From Pseudoalteromonas arabiensis (GTDB taxonomy: Bacteria; Pseudomonadota; Gammaproteobacteria; Enterobacterales; Alteromonadaceae): a DNA stretch of 64,000 nt. The notes under the pieces were generated by a model. It was given only the letters and a program-made list of their open reading frames with translations, made no database searches and was not told the origin of the DNA. The position numbers and the translations under genes are program-made. The stretch lies in contig NZ_LRUF01000019.1 in assembly GCF_001550155.1 (NCBI RefSeq), forward strand, positions 62,001 to 126,000, given 5' to 3'. This document shows positions 29,592-38,985 of this stretch, one piece after another. Within the stretch, counting starts at the first letter, position 1; each line of letters starts with the position of its first letter.

Positions 29592-29610
29592 TCCCTTAAT
29601 GATGGCACAA

Positions 29611-29646
29611 AAAAAATAACAGCGGCAAGCACCACTGTTATTTTTT
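29611..29646 (-). terminator. Hairpin between degQ and degS
   Basis: AAAAAATAACAG (29611-29622) pairs with CTGTTATTTTTT (29635-29646) across a 12-nt loop. It ends in a T run on the minus strand and lies 20 bp after the degQ stop. Some read-through into degS remains possible. Confidence 0.8.
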
Positions 29647-29665
29647 CATGATTAATCAATTAAGT

Positions 29666-31018
29666 TTATTGGATAAGAACAAAAATAAGCTCTCTTCCAC
29701 GTTTTACACCTAGGACAATATTGCCTTGGGTGTTTTCAATAATCTTATGCATATCTCGGATATTCTCAACGCGTTGTCGGTTGACTTGCATGATCACATC
29801 TCCCTCTTCCAAGCCTACTCGTGCTGCTGGTGAGCGAGCTTCTACCGAGGTAACCTCTACGCCTTTACCATCACTTTTTTGCGTGTTTTCAAGGGTTGCG
29901 CCTTGGAAAGCAGGGTGGGTTTCTTCGCCAGCGGACACTGAGCTTGCTGCACCATCTAAGGTAACGCTCACTGTTTTAACTTTACCATCACGATAAATGC
30001 CCAGTTTGACTTTTTTACCTTCACCTAGGGTAGCTATCTTACTGCGCAGTTCATGAAAACCACTGATCTCGCTACCATCAACACTAATAATGACATCACC
30101 AGCCTTTATGCCTGCTTTACTCGCTGCGGTATCATCCATTACTTGCATCACATAAGCACCTTGTTTCACATCGAGCTTTTGCGCTTTAGCAAGGCCTGCA
30201 TCAAGTGGACGACCTGAAATACCTAGTGAGCCACGTCGAACCTCACCGTGCTCAATAATTTGGTCAACAAGGTTTTTCATCATGGTTGATGGAATGGCAA
30301 AACCAATACCTACGTTACCGCCTGAGGCGCCTAAAATAGCCGTATTGATACCAATTAGTTCACCGTTTAGGTTAACTAAGGCGCCGCCAGAGTTACCTTG
30401 GTTAATAGCAGCATCGGTTTGAATAAAGTCTTCATAGCCTTCTATATTTAAACCGCTGCGGCCAAGGGCACTGACGATACCTGATGTCACGGTGTGACTT
30501 AAACCAAATGGGTTACCAATCGCAACGGCAAAGTCACCCACACGAAGTTTATCTGAATCGGCAATCTTCAGGGCTGTTAAGTCTTCGGCATCAATTTGCA
30601 GCAATGCGACATCAGACTCTTTATCACTACCGATTTTTGTTGCTTCATACTCACGACCGTCCTCTAACGTGACGACCATTTTTTCTGCGTCTTCGATCAC
30701 ATGGTTGTTGGTGACTACATAACCCTCTTTTGCATCAATGATTACACCTGACCCAAGACCGCTAAACTGGCGTTTTTGGCTACCACCTCGGGGGACACCA
30801 AAAAAGTCATCAAAGGGTGTTGCACGGCGGCGTACTTCTTTTGAGCCAGAAACTTGGATACTGACAACCCCAGGGGTGATCTGTTCAAGCATAGGCGCTA
30901 AGGTAGGTAACTGTTGACCATTAACTGCAATAGGAAGTTTTGCAGTTGCAATCGCCGGACTCAATAATAAGCTTGACGATAAAAGGGCAGCACTAATAAC
31001 AGATAATTTCATTTTCAT
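29666..31018 (-). CDS. degQ: Periplasmic serine protease DegQ (DegP/HtrA family)
   Basis: Periplasmic protease-chaperone for misfolded envelope proteins. Signal peptide about 1-26 (ending AIATA). Catalytic triad His106 (NNHVIED), Asp136 and Ser210 (QGNSGGALVN), then two PDZ domains (about 255-345 and 360-445). The short LA-loop and the 450-residue length favour DegQ over DegP. It sits next to degS as in E. coli. Confidence 0.94.
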   Translation of the reverse strand: MKMKLSVISAALLSSSLLLSPAIATAKLPIAVNGQQLPTLAPMLEQITPGVVSIQVSGSKEVRRRATPFDDFFGVPRGGSQKRQFSGLGSGVIIDAKEGYVVTNNHVIEDAEKMVVTLEDGREYEATKIGSDKESDVALLQIDAEDLTALKIADSDKLRVGDFAVAIGNPFGLSHTVTSGIVSALGRSGLNIEGYEDFIQTDAAINQGNSGGALVNLNGELIGINTAILGASGGNVGIGFAIPSTMMKNLVDQIIEHGEVRRGSLGISGRPLDAGLAKAQKLDVKQGAYVMQVMDDTAASKAGIKAGDVIISVDGSEISGFHELRSKIATLGEGKKVKLGIYRDGKVKTVSVTLDGAASSVSAGEETHPAFQGATLENTQKSDGKGVEVTSVEARSPAARVGLEEGDVIMQVNRQRVENIRDMHKIIENTQGNIVLGVKRGRELIFVLIQ

Positions 31019-31105
31019 AGTCTGGGTTTACTCCACTTCAGAGATTTCAGAGTTAAAGCAAATGAGGCGTGTTAATTTTTGATGTTAACTCGCCCAAAAA
31101 GAAAA

Positions 31106-31127
31106 AGGCTGCGTAAGCAGCCCTTTT
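31106..31127 (-). terminator. Terminator of zapG
   Basis: GGCTGC (31107-31112), loop GTAA, GCAGCC (31117-31122), with an A run on the left that becomes a T run on the minus strand, 60 bp beyond the zapG stop. Confidence 0.8.
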
Positions 31128-31184
31128 CTTGGTTTAGATATAAAGCTGTTATACCTAAAGACTATGGGGTCAAAAAAAAGTTCA

Positions 31185-31628
31185 TCAAGAGGCTTTAGAA
31201 TGTTCTGAAACTTTATTTTCACCGGCAAACAAGCCACTCTCACCAACAACGTAGTCAGCTGGCTGAGCCTCGGCGTTTGAGCGATCGCTGCTGCGATCTT
31301 TTAATGAGTTTTGTAGCTGCTCAGTGGTTTCTTTCGAAAAGAAAGGCTCAGCAGGGTGCTGCTTCTTATCAGCAAGTAATAACTTATTTGTTTCTTCAAC
31401 ATGGTTAAGCAATTGGTCATAGTTATCCTTCATTTTAGATACTAGTTTACCTGTGCTTGCGAGATGATCAGCAACATCTTGGCGATATTGCTCAAGTGCA
31501 TTGTTGGCTTGTTCAACTTGCTCTTCTAATTCGTCTTGTTTAAATTGCTTTTTAGTTACAAATGCGCCAATGAAGAATGCCGAGATTGCAACAATGATTA
31601 AAATACCTATCCAGGTAATAGTACCCAT
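31185..31628 (-). CDS. zapG: Z-ring associated protein ZapG (YhcB, DUF1043)
   Basis: Inner-membrane protein linked to cell division and envelope growth. One N-terminal transmembrane helix (WIGILIIVAISAFFIGAFV) followed by a coiled coil (FKQDELEEQVEQANNALEQYRQDV) and a polar C-terminus. 147 residues (E. coli 132). It lies next to degQ and divergent from zapE, as in E. coli. Confidence 0.9.
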   Translation of the reverse strand: MGTITWIGILIIVAISAFFIGAFVTKKQFKQDELEEQVEQANNALEQYRQDVADHLASTGKLVSKMKDNYDQLLNHVEETNKLLLADKKQHPAEPFFSKETTEQLQNSLKDRSSDRSNAEAQPADYVVGESGLFAGENKVSEHSKAS

Positions 31629-31804
31629 AAACCTACCCCTTTGGGAAAAATAACAAAAACTATGCTGTTGAAGCCTTTATAGTCCAATCTATATTAAAAA
31701 AAGCTTAATGTGATTGTGAAATCATACTGCGGGTTAATATACCCTGAGATACGATGCGTGTTAATATACTGTGCAAATTTAACTGTGTTTTATTGTAACG
31801 ACCT

Positions 31805-32893
31805 ATGACTCCTTGGCAAAAATACCAACAAGATTTACAGCGAGAAGACTTTGTACATGATGTAGCGCAAGAAAATGCAGTGCGCCATTTGCAAAGACTC
31901 TATGATGACCTAACGGCAGACAAACCCGCCGCGAAGGGATGGTTTGCCAAACTATTCTCTAAAGATAGCACGCCTAGCATAAAAGGGCTGTATTTTTGGG
32001 GCGGAGTGGGCAGAGGTAAGACCTATTTAGTTGATACGTTTTACGAAGCTTTACCCACCGAACGTAAAATGCGTGTGCACTTTCACCGTTTTATGCATCG
32101 CGTGCATGATGAGCTTAAAAAGTTAAAAAACACCCGTAATCCATTGAACGTTGTTGCCGATATCTTTAAGTCCGAAACAGACATTATCTGTTTCGATGAG
32201 TTCTTTGTACAAGATATTACCGATGCAATGCTGCTAGGTGGTTTGATGGAAGCATTATTTGAACGCGGCATTGTGCTCGTTGCGACGTCAAACATTGTGC
32301 CTGATGAGCTGTATCGTAACGGTTTACAACGGGCCCGTTTTTTACCAGCGATTGAGTTGGTAAAAGCGAATACCGAAATCGTCAATGTTGATTCTGGCAT
32401 TGATTACCGATTACGTACACTAGAGCAGGCTGAGATTTTCCATAGCCCGCTTGATAAGCAGGCTGATGAAAATTTATTTGAATATTTCGATAAATTGTCG
32501 CCTGAGCCAGGTGTGCTTGATAAGGCAATTGAAATTGAAGGGCGGATGATCAAAACCCGTAAAGTTTCAGACTGTATTGCCATGTTTGAGTTTAGTGAAC
32601 TGTGCGAAACAGCTCGCAGTCAAGTCGATTATATGGAAATAAGCCGACTTTATAATACGGTGATTTTGTCGAACGTAAAAGCACTTGGTCAGGCTAATGA
32701 TGATGCGGCACGTCGTTTTATCGCCTTAGTGGATGAATTTTATGAGCGTCATGTAACCCTGATTATCTCTGCTGAAAAGCCAATTACAGAGTTGTACAGC
32801 GATGGAAATTTAAATTTTGAATTTAAGCGTTGCATTAGCCGATTACAAGAAATGCAATCGCTCGAATATTTAGCAAAAGAGCATTTGGCATAA
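31805..32893 (+). CDS. zapE: Cell division AFG1-like ATPase ZapE
   Basis: AAA+ ATPase that acts on the Z-ring during constriction, especially at low oxygen or high temperature in E. coli. Walker A GGVGRGKT (66-73), Walker B DIICFDEFFVQDITDAMLL, and sensor VATSNIVPDELY. 362 residues (E. coli 375). Divergent from zapG, followed by the rplM operon. Confidence 0.94.
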   Translation: MTPWQKYQQDLQREDFVHDVAQENAVRHLQRLYDDLTADKPAAKGWFAKLFSKDSTPSIKGLYFWGGVGRGKTYLVDTFYEALPTERKMRVHFHRFMHRVHDELKKLKNTRNPLNVVADIFKSETDIICFDEFFVQDITDAMLLGGLMEALFERGIVLVATSNIVPDELYRNGLQRARFLPAIELVKANTEIVNVDSGIDYRLRTLEQAEIFHSPLDKQADENLFEYFDKLSPEPGVLDKAIEIEGRMIKTRKVSDCIAMFEFSELCETARSQVDYMEISRLYNTVILSNVKALGQANDDAARRFIALVDEFYERHVTLIISAEKPITELYSDGNLNFEFKRCISRLQEMQSLEYLAKEHLA

Positions 32894-32989
32894 AGCTGTT
32901 GGCGCAATTTCTTTCTTTGAAATGTGCCTGACAAGCCTAGCGGCTATGCTTTATTTTTTAGAATAAAAAACGACCATCATATAGCAATG

Positions 32990-33169
32990 TGGTTTAAGTG
33001 CTGGTATACTCCCGCGTCTGCCACGTTGCGTTCTATTGCCTGATATTAGTTTAGCCTCTAATTGATGGCTCAAAGTCTTAAACTCGAAGGGGTTAAAGCA
33101 TTCAACTTAGAGCGGTAATTAATGATAATTACCTGTGGTTTTAAATAAGAAAACATTGGATTTTAATAA
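32990..33169 (+). promoter_or_regulatory. rplM-rpsI promoter and leader with hairpin
   Basis: An extended -10 element TGGTATACT lies at 33002-33010, about 155 bp upstream of rplM. The leader contains a perfect stem GGTAATTA (33114-33121), loop ATGA, TAATTACC (33126-33133), 37 bp before the start codon. A structured leader suits autogenous control by L13, which is reported for the E. coli operon, but the link here is inference. Confidence 0.5.
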
Positions 33170-33598
33170 ATGAAAACGTTTGTTGCTAAGCCAGAAACAG
33201 TAAAACGTGACTGGTACGTAGTTGACGCTGAAGGTAAAACTTTAGGTCGCATCGCTACTGAAATCGCTCGTCGCCTACGCGGTAAGCATAAAGCTGAGTA
33301 CACTCCTCACGTAGATACTGGTGATTACATCATCGTTATCAACGCAGAGAAAGTGACTGTTACTGGTAATAAAGCAAAAGACAAAATGTACCACGCTCAT
33401 ACTGGTTTCCCAGGTGGTCTTAAGTCTACTACTTTCGACAAGCTTCAAGCTGCAAAGCCTGAAATGATTATCGAAAAAGCTGTTAAAGGCATGTTGCCAC
33501 GTGGTCCTTTAGGCCGCGCAATGTACCGTAAACTTAAAGTTTACGCGGGTACTGAGCACAACCATGCTGCACAACAGCCTCAGGTTCTAGACATTTAA
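33170..33598 (+). CDS. rplM: 50S ribosomal protein L13
   Basis: Ribosomal large-subunit protein, 142 residues, exactly the E. coli length. Family segments [40 protein letters not shown] and [18 protein letters not shown] are present. First gene of the rplM-rpsI operon; rpsI follows after 11 bp. Confidence 0.99.
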   Translation: MKTFVAKPETVKRDWYVVDAEGKTLGRIATEIARRLRGKHKAEYTPHVDTGDYIIVINAEKVTVTGNKAKDKMYHAHTGFPGGLKSTTFDKLQAAKPEMIIEKAVKGMLPRGPLGRAMYRKLKVYAGTEHNHAAQQPQVLDI

Positions 33599-33609
33599 GG
33601 AGCACTATC

Positions 33610-33999
33610 ATGGCAAATCAATACTACGGTACAGGTCGTCGTAAAAGTTCAAGTGCTCGCGTATTCTTACGCCCAGGCACTGGTAACATCGTAATCAACA
33701 AGCGCTCTCTAGAAGAGTACTTTGGTCGTGAGACTGCTCGCATGGTTGTTCGTCAAGCATTAGAGCACGTAGAAATGACTGAAAAGTTTGACCTACACAT
33801 CACTGTTTCAGGTGGTGGTACTACTGGTCAAGCTGGTGCTATCCGTCACGGTATCACTCGTGCACTTATGGAGTTTGACGAGTCACTACGTCCTACACTT
33901 CGTAAAGCAGGTTTCGTTACACGTGATGCACGTAAAGTTGAGCGTAAGAAAGTGGGTCTTAAGAAAGCACGTAAGCGTCCACAATTCTCAAAACGTTAA
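33610..33999 (+). CDS. rpsI: 30S ribosomal protein S9
   Basis: Small-subunit protein of 129 residues ending in the conserved [11 protein letters not shown] tail that reaches the ribosomal P site. The N-terminal [16 protein letters not shown] and the [16 protein letters not shown] stretch are typical. Confidence 0.99.
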   Translation: MANQYYGTGRRKSSSARVFLRPGTGNIVINKRSLEEYFGRETARMVVRQALEHVEMTEKFDLHITVSGGGTTGQAGAIRHGITRALMEFDESLRPTLRKAGFVTRDARKVERKKVGLKKARKRPQFSKR

Positions 34000-34021
34000 T
34001 ATTTACGTTTATCAGAATACC

Positions 34022-34048
34022 AAAAACCCAGCTTCGGCTGGGTTTTTT
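34022..34048 (+). terminator. Terminator of rplM-rpsI
   Basis: AACCCAGC, UUCG-type tetraloop (TTCG), GCTGGG and six T residues, 27 bp after the rpsI stop. Confidence 0.92.
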
Positions 34049-34052
34049 GTTT

Positions 34053-34623
34053 TCGTGTAAAAAGTGTATTGATTTATTCAGCCGCCACGGTTAACTCACA
34101 AACCATATTCTCATTCCTCACTTTAAGTGGCTGACTCTCAATTCGTTATAGAGGGGGAGCAAAATCAAGCATCCTTTACGCACAGATGTTTCTTTTTTTC
34201 GCTCGATATTTAACCGCTCTTAGTAATTCCTACGTATTACAGTAAAAAAACTTCATGATTTAGCAAAATTAGCTTAAATCCATCAGTTAATTGATGAATT
34301 TTTTTGCTACAATTGGAGGGCAAGTAATGTGAGTGAGTTCAACAACAGCTAATACAGAATTCTGTTTCCTCTTAGTGAGGTTGATCTTGGTCAGTATATT
34401 GTTTTTTTATATGCGTTATCATAAATAGCGGCTTCATACTCGAGCTAACCCAAATTAATAAAGTATTAAAACGGGTTTATTCAAGCATGAGACTGTGAAT
34501 AACCTTGTTTTAATCAAGGCTTTTAATTATGATCGCGTCTATTTTGAAATTTCTAAAAATTAACCTGCTGTAACTGATGTTCTCAATATGGCAAGTGTTG
34601 GGAATCATAGTGGAGATAAGTGG
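34053..34623 (+). promoter_or_regulatory. Long upstream region of petABC
   Basis: About 570 bp without a gene. A possible sigma70 promoter is GTTAAT (near 34286) with TACAAT at 34307-34312, 16 bp apart, about 310 bp upstream of petA. The leader between has no ORF, tRNA or riboswitch that I recognise. The length suggests regulated transcription of the bc1 complex. Confidence 0.35.
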
Positions 34624-35214
34624 ATGAGCAATGCGCCTGTAGACAATGGCCGACGTCGCTTTTTAACCATAGCTACCTCTGTTGTTGGTGGTGTTGGTGC
34701 GGCTGGGGCTGCTGTTCCTTTTATTGCGTCTTGGAATCCAAGTGAGCGAGCTAAATCTGCGGGTGCGCCTGTAGAAGTAGATATCAGCAAGCTTGAGTCA
34801 GGACAATTAATACGTGTCGAGTGGCGTGGTAAGCCTGTATGGGTTATATCACGTACCCCGAGAATGCTTGAACAGATGAAAGAGCATGAAGGTCAACTTC
34901 GTGATCCTGCATCTGAAGAGCCTCAACAACCTGAATCATCAACCAATGAATACCGTTCACAACGACCAGAGATTTTCGTTGCTGTGGGTATTTGTACACA
35001 CTTAGGTTGTTCTCCGAGCTTCTTACAAGGTGGCTTTGGTGAAAAAGTAGAGGGCACAGATGACGGTTTCTTCTGTCCGTGTCATGGTTCTAAATTTGAT
35101 ATGGCTGGTCGTGTATTCCAATCTGTACCTGCGCCATTAAATCTAGAAATCCCTCCGTACACCTTCATTGATGACACGACTATCTTAGTCGGTGAAGAAG
35201 AAGGAGTGGCATAA
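34624..35214 (+). CDS. petA: Ubiquinol-cytochrome c reductase iron-sulfur subunit (Rieske)
   Basis: Rieske 2Fe-2S subunit of the cytochrome bc1 complex. Start at the ATG 34624 (GGAG upstream), giving a twin-arginine-type N-terminus GRRRFLTIATS followed by the membrane anchor. Cluster ligands are in CTHLGC (Cys124, His126) and CPCHGS (Cys151, His154), with the disulfide pair Cys129 and Cys153. 196 residues. The stop shares a base with the petB start. Confidence 0.96.
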   Translation: MSNAPVDNGRRRFLTIATSVVGGVGAAGAAVPFIASWNPSERAKSAGAPVEVDISKLESGQLIRVEWRGKPVWVISRTPRMLEQMKEHEGQLRDPASEEPQQPESSTNEYRSQRPEIFVAVGICTHLGCSPSFLQGGFGEKVEGTDDGFFCPCHGSKFDMAGRVFQSVPAPLNLEIPPYTFIDDTTILVGEEEGVA

Positions 35215-36479
35215 TGTTTGGTAAAATTATTGGTTGGATCGACGATCGTATTCCAATGACACGTGTTTGGAACATGCATATCGCACAGTATCCAGCACCA
35301 AAAAACTTTAACTTCTGGTACTTCTTTGGCTCATTAGCCATGTTAGTACTTGTTAACCAAATCGTAACGGGTATTTGGTTAACAATGAACTTCGTGCCGT
35401 CTGCTGAGGGTGCTTTCGCATCGGTAGAATACATCATGCGTGATGTTGAATACGGCTGGTTACTTCGTTACCTTCACTCAACAGGTGCTTCAGCGTTCTT
35501 TATCGTTGTTTATCTGCACATGTTCCGTGGCATGATCTACGGCTCTTACCAAAAACCACGTGAGTTACTGTGGTTATTCGGTATGTTCATCTTCTTAGCA
35601 CTTATGGCTGAAGCTTTCATGGGTTACTTACTTCCTTGGGGACAAATGTCTTTCTGGGGCGCACAGGTAATCATTTCACTATTCGGTGCGATTCCGGTTA
35701 TTGGTGATGACTTAACGCTTTGGATCCGTGGTGACTACGTAATCTCTGGTGCAACGCTTAACCGCTTCTTCGCGCTTCACGTAATTGCGTTACCTTTAGT
35801 TATCGTTATTTTAGTATTCTTACACATTGTTGCACTCCACGAAGTGGGTTCAAACAACCCAGATGGTGTTGAAATCAAGCGTAAGAAAGGTTCTGTTGCT
35901 GAAGAAGATAAACCTAAATTCAAATTCCACGAGTATTACACCAACAAGAAAGACATTGTTGATGCAATCCCGTTCCACCCTTACTACACAGTAAAAGATA
36001 TTGTGGGTGTGGTTGGTTTCTTAATCTTATTCTGTTGGGTTGTATTCTTTATGCCTGCGATGAATGGTTTCTTCTTAGAAGCGCCAAACTTCGAAGCTGC
36101 GAACCCACTGAAAACACCTGAGCACATTTTCCCTGTTTGGTACTTCACGCCATTCTATGCGATTCTGCGTGCTATCCCAGATAAACTAATTGGTGTTATC
36201 GCGATGGGTGCATCTATCGTAGTGCTTGCGTTACTACCTTGGATTGACCGTGGTTCGGTTCGCTCTATTCGTTATCGTTGTGGCTTACACAAGTTAAACA
36301 TTGCTCAATTCGTGGTAACTTTCATTATCTTGGGTTGGGTTGGTGCAACACCACAAACTGATTTCAAAACGCTGTTATCACAAATCACGACTGTGACATA
36401 CTTCATGTTCTTCGTATTGTTATTTGTTTACAGTAAGAATGAGAAAACTAAGCCATTACCAACGAGGTTGACGAAATGA
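35214..36479 (+). CDS. petB: Ubiquinol-cytochrome c reductase cytochrome b
   Basis: Membrane subunit of the bc1 complex carrying hemes bL and bH. 421 residues with about eight transmembrane helices, a full-length undivided cytochrome b. Visible marks are YGWLLRYLHSTGASAFF and FALHVIALPL with heme His residues, the Qo loop GAQVIISLFGAIPVIG, and PEHIFPVWYF (the PEWY-like motif appears as PVWYF). Overlaps petC by 4 bp. Confidence 0.97.
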   Translation: MFGKIIGWIDDRIPMTRVWNMHIAQYPAPKNFNFWYFFGSLAMLVLVNQIVTGIWLTMNFVPSAEGAFASVEYIMRDVEYGWLLRYLHSTGASAFFIVVYLHMFRGMIYGSYQKPRELLWLFGMFIFLALMAEAFMGYLLPWGQMSFWGAQVIISLFGAIPVIGDDLTLWIRGDYVISGATLNRFFALHVIALPLVIVILVFLHIVALHEVGSNNPDGVEIKRKKGSVAEEDKPKFKFHEYYTNKKDIVDAIPFHPYYTVKDIVGVVGFLILFCWVVFFMPAMNGFFLEAPNFEAANPLKTPEHIFPVWYFTPFYAILRAIPDKLIGVIAMGASIVVLALLPWIDRGSVRSIRYRCGLHKLNIAQFVVTFIILGWVGATPQTDFKTLLSQITTVTYFMFFVLLFVYSKNEKTKPLPTRLTK

Positions 36480-37213
36480 TGAAAAAGCTAATTATCGGTT
36501 TATTCGCATTGTTGCCATCGTTGACAATGGCAGCAGGTCCTTCGGTTCCGTTAATGGATGCGAACATTGACCTAAAAGACAATGCGTCTTTACAACGTGG
36601 TGCTAAATTGTTCATGAACTACTGTCTTGGTTGTCACCAAATGCAGTATCAGCGTTATGAACGTACGTTCCGCGATATCGGTATTCCTACTGAAATTGGT
36701 CAAGAACAACTTATTTTTGACGGTTCAAAAGTAGGTAGCCATATCAAAAACGCGATCGGTAAAGAAGATGCTGCTAAGTGGTTTGGTGCTGCGCCACCAG
36801 ACTTAACACTTGTAGCACGTGTTCGTGGAACTGACTGGATTTATACATATCTGAAGTCGTTCTATAAAGACGAATCACGTCCGTTTGGCGTAAATAATAT
36901 TGTTTTCCCATCGGTAGGTATGCCTCATGTTCTTCAAGAGCTGCAGGGTTTACCAACACCAATCACTGAAGAAGTCGAAGAACATGGTCATACTGTGACT
37001 AAAGTTGTTGGCACTGAAACAGATGGTACCGGTGAAATGAGTGACGATGAGTACGACCGTGCTGCTCGTGACTTAACTAACTTCTTGGCTTATGTTGGCG
37101 AACCGTCACGTTTAGAGTCAGAAGCGTTAGGTCTTAAGGTAATTGGTTTCCTAGTGATTCTATTTATCTTGGCATTCATGCTGAAGAAAGAATACTGGAG
37201 AGATGTTCACTAA
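36476..37213 (+). CDS. petC: Ubiquinol-cytochrome c reductase cytochrome c1
   Basis: Heme c subunit of the bc1 complex. Signal peptide about 1-20 (LIIGLFALLPSLTMAA). The CLGCH heme site lies about residues 50-54 in MNYCLGCHQMQY, with the family segment WIYTYLKSFYKD, an axial Met in FPSVGMPHVL, and a C-terminal membrane anchor (VIGFLVILFILAFML). 245 residues. Confidence 0.96.
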   Translation: MMKKLIIGLFALLPSLTMAAGPSVPLMDANIDLKDNASLQRGAKLFMNYCLGCHQMQYQRYERTFRDIGIPTEIGQEQLIFDGSKVGSHIKNAIGKEDAAKWFGAAPPDLTLVARVRGTDWIYTYLKSFYKDESRPFGVNNIVFPSVGMPHVLQELQGLPTPITEEVEEHGHTVTKVVGTETDGTGEMSDDEYDRAARDLTNFLAYVGEPSRLESEALGLKVIGFLVILFILAFMLKKEYWRDVH

Positions 37214-37242
37214 TCCTGGGCATGTTGAAAGGTAATTTTGTG

Positions 37243-37273
37243 ATAGGGGCTTAAGCCCCTATTGCTGTTTTTG
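37243..37273 (+). terminator. Palindrome between petC and sspA
   Basis: A perfect 20-bp palindrome ATAGGGGC/TTAA/GCCCCTAT at 37243-37262 followed by TGCTGTTTTT. It looks like a terminator or attenuator of petABC just before sspA. Confidence 0.7.
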
Positions 37274-37292
37274 TAATATAATGGAGGTAGGC

Positions 37293-37919
37293 ATGGCCGT
37301 AGCTGCCAATAAGCGCCCTGTAATGACCCTGTTTTCTGGTGCTAACTGTATGTATAGCCATCAAGTACGTATTGTACTTGCTGAAAAAGGTGTAAGTGTT
37401 GACATTCACCTGGCTGAAAAGGATAACCTGCCAGAAGCACTTCATGAAATTAACCCTTACGGTACAGTACCCACACTGATCGATCGTGAGCTTGGTTTAT
37501 ATCAGGCAAACATCATCATGGAATACCTTGATGAACGTTTTCCTCATCCTCCACTAATGCCAGTTTATCCGGTTATGCGTGGCCGTAGTCGTCTAATGAT
37601 GCATCGCATTGATACTGACTGGTATAGCTTAGCTAACAAAATATCAAGCGGTAGCAGTGAAGCAGCTCAAGCGCGTAAAGAGCTGACAGAAGCATTACTT
37701 GCAATTGCTCCTATCTTCTCTGAAGCGCCTTACTTCATGAGTGAAGAGTTCAGCCTAGTTGATTGTTACTTAGCGCCACTACTTTGGCGTTTACCAGAAC
37801 TTGGTATAGAGCTTACTGGTGCAGGCGCGAAAGAGCTTAAAGAATACATGTTGCGTTTATTTGAGCGCGAATCATTCCAAGCTTCACTAACTGAAGCTGA
37901 GCGTGAGATCCGTTTATAA
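37293..37919 (+). CDS. sspA: Stringent starvation protein A
   Basis: RNA polymerase-associated GST-fold protein. The start at 37293 follows GGAGG by four bases. N-terminal thioredoxin-like region [24 protein letters not shown], then [36 protein letters not shown] read across positions 45-85, and a helical C-terminal domain. 208 residues. Its stop overlaps the sspB start by one base. Confidence 0.95.
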   Translation: MAVAANKRPVMTLFSGANCMYSHQVRIVLAEKGVSVDIHLAEKDNLPEALHEINPYGTVPTLIDRELGLYQANIIMEYLDERFPHPPLMPVYPVMRGRSRLMMHRIDTDWYSLANKISSGSSEAAQARKELTEALLAIAPIFSEAPYFMSEEFSLVDCYLAPLLWRLPELGIELTGAGAKELKEYMLRLFERESFQASLTEAEREIRL

Positions 37920-38359
37920 TGACGCCTAATCGTCCTTATTTACTACGCGCTTTCTTTGATTGGATTGTTGATAATCAGTGCACACCGCATTTAGTTGTGA
38001 ACGCTGATTTTCCTGCTGTACAAGTGCCAACTCAGTTTGTTCAAGACGGCCAGATCGTTTTAAACATTAGCCCATCGGCAGTTACAAATTTTGCTATGGA
38101 TAACCAACAGCTAAGCTTTAATGCGCGCTTTGGTGGACAGCCTATGCAAGTATACGTACCCATGGGCGCTGTACTCGCAATTTACGCACGTGAGAATGGT
38201 GAAGGGACTGTATTTACTGCAGAAGAATTCATCGAGGACGAAGAAGAGTTTGCTCCGGTATTAGAAAGTGTTGAAACACCTGACGATATTACGCCAGATG
38301 ATGAGCCGCCGACTAAACCAGAGAAGAAAAAAGGGTCTCACTTACGAGTGATTAAATAA
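37919..38359 (+). CDS. sspB: ClpXP adaptor protein SspB
   Basis: Adaptor that tethers ssrA-tagged proteins to ClpXP. N-terminal substrate-binding domain: RPYLLRAFFDWIVDNQCTPHLVV, LNISPSAVTNF, FNARFGGQP, PMGAVLAIYARENG. A long acidic linker (about 98-135) leads to the C-terminal ClpX-binding tail KGSHLRVIK. 146 residues. Confidence 0.96.
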   Translation: MTPNRPYLLRAFFDWIVDNQCTPHLVVNADFPAVQVPTQFVQDGQIVLNISPSAVTNFAMDNQQLSFNARFGGQPMQVYVPMGAVLAIYARENGEGTVFTAEEFIEDEEEFAPVLESVETPDDITPDDEPPTKPEKKKGSHLRVIK

Positions 38360-38373
38360 CCTTTCAGACTTAC

Positions 38374-38402
38374 AAAAAACCCGCTTCGTAGCGGGTTTTT
38401 TA
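38374..38402. terminator. Terminator after sspB
   Basis: AAAACCCGCT, TCGT loop, AGCGGGTTTTTT. The A run on the left means it could also serve dolP coming from the other side. Confidence 0.9.
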
Positions 38403-38418
38403 TTATTAGTGGTAAAAG

Positions 38419-38985
38419 TTATAGGTATTCGAATACCTTAATGACTCGTTCAACACCTGAAACATTACGTGCCACTTCAACGGCTAAATTAGCTTCTGTA
38501 TTGCTCACTAAGCCCATTAAAAAGACTTCGCCATTCTCTGTGACCACTTTTATATTATTGCTACTGATGTTCTCTGTAGTGAGTAATTGCGTTTTTACTT
38601 TTGATGTTAGCCATGAGTCGTGAGTTTGTGTGCTCATACCAATATTTGAGCTTATACGAATTTGGTTATGAATTTTACGTATGCCATCCACGCCTTCGAT
38701 AGCACGTTGTGCTTCGTTTTTCATTTCTTGGTTAGCAACTTGCCCAATCATCAGTACAATGCCATTCACACTGATTACATTGACATTAGCAAACTTGTGT
38801 AGGCGCTCATTTTCACTTATAGCAATAGAGCTTTTAATTTCAATGTTGTTGTCATCAATTTGTGAGCCTATTGTACGGCGATCATTGGCTGAGGTGACAG
38901 CACCTGCTGTGCCAGCAACGACTGCTGCAGCGCAACCCTGTAGAAGTAATACGGTACTTATGACAATAAGAGACTGTTTAAACAT
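38419..38985 (-). CDS. dolP: Outer-membrane BON-domain lipoprotein DolP (YraP)
   Basis: Envelope-integrity lipoprotein with two BON domains that bind anionic phospholipid at division sites in E. coli. Lipobox LLLQGCAAAV with Cys about 18, BON1 about 45-112 (LHKFANVNVISVNGIVLMIGQV), BON2 about 120-188 (NIKVVTENGEVFLMGLVSN). 188 residues. Overlaps diaA by 8 bp. Confidence 0.92.
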   Translation of the reverse strand: MFKQSLIVISTVLLLQGCAAAVVAGTAGAVTSANDRRTIGSQIDDNNIEIKSSIAISENERLHKFANVNVISVNGIVLMIGQVANQEMKNEAQRAIEGVDGIRKIHNQIRISSNIGMSTQTHDSWLTSKVKTQLLTTENISSNNIKVVTENGEVFLMGLVSNTEANLAVEVARNVSGVERVIKVFEYL

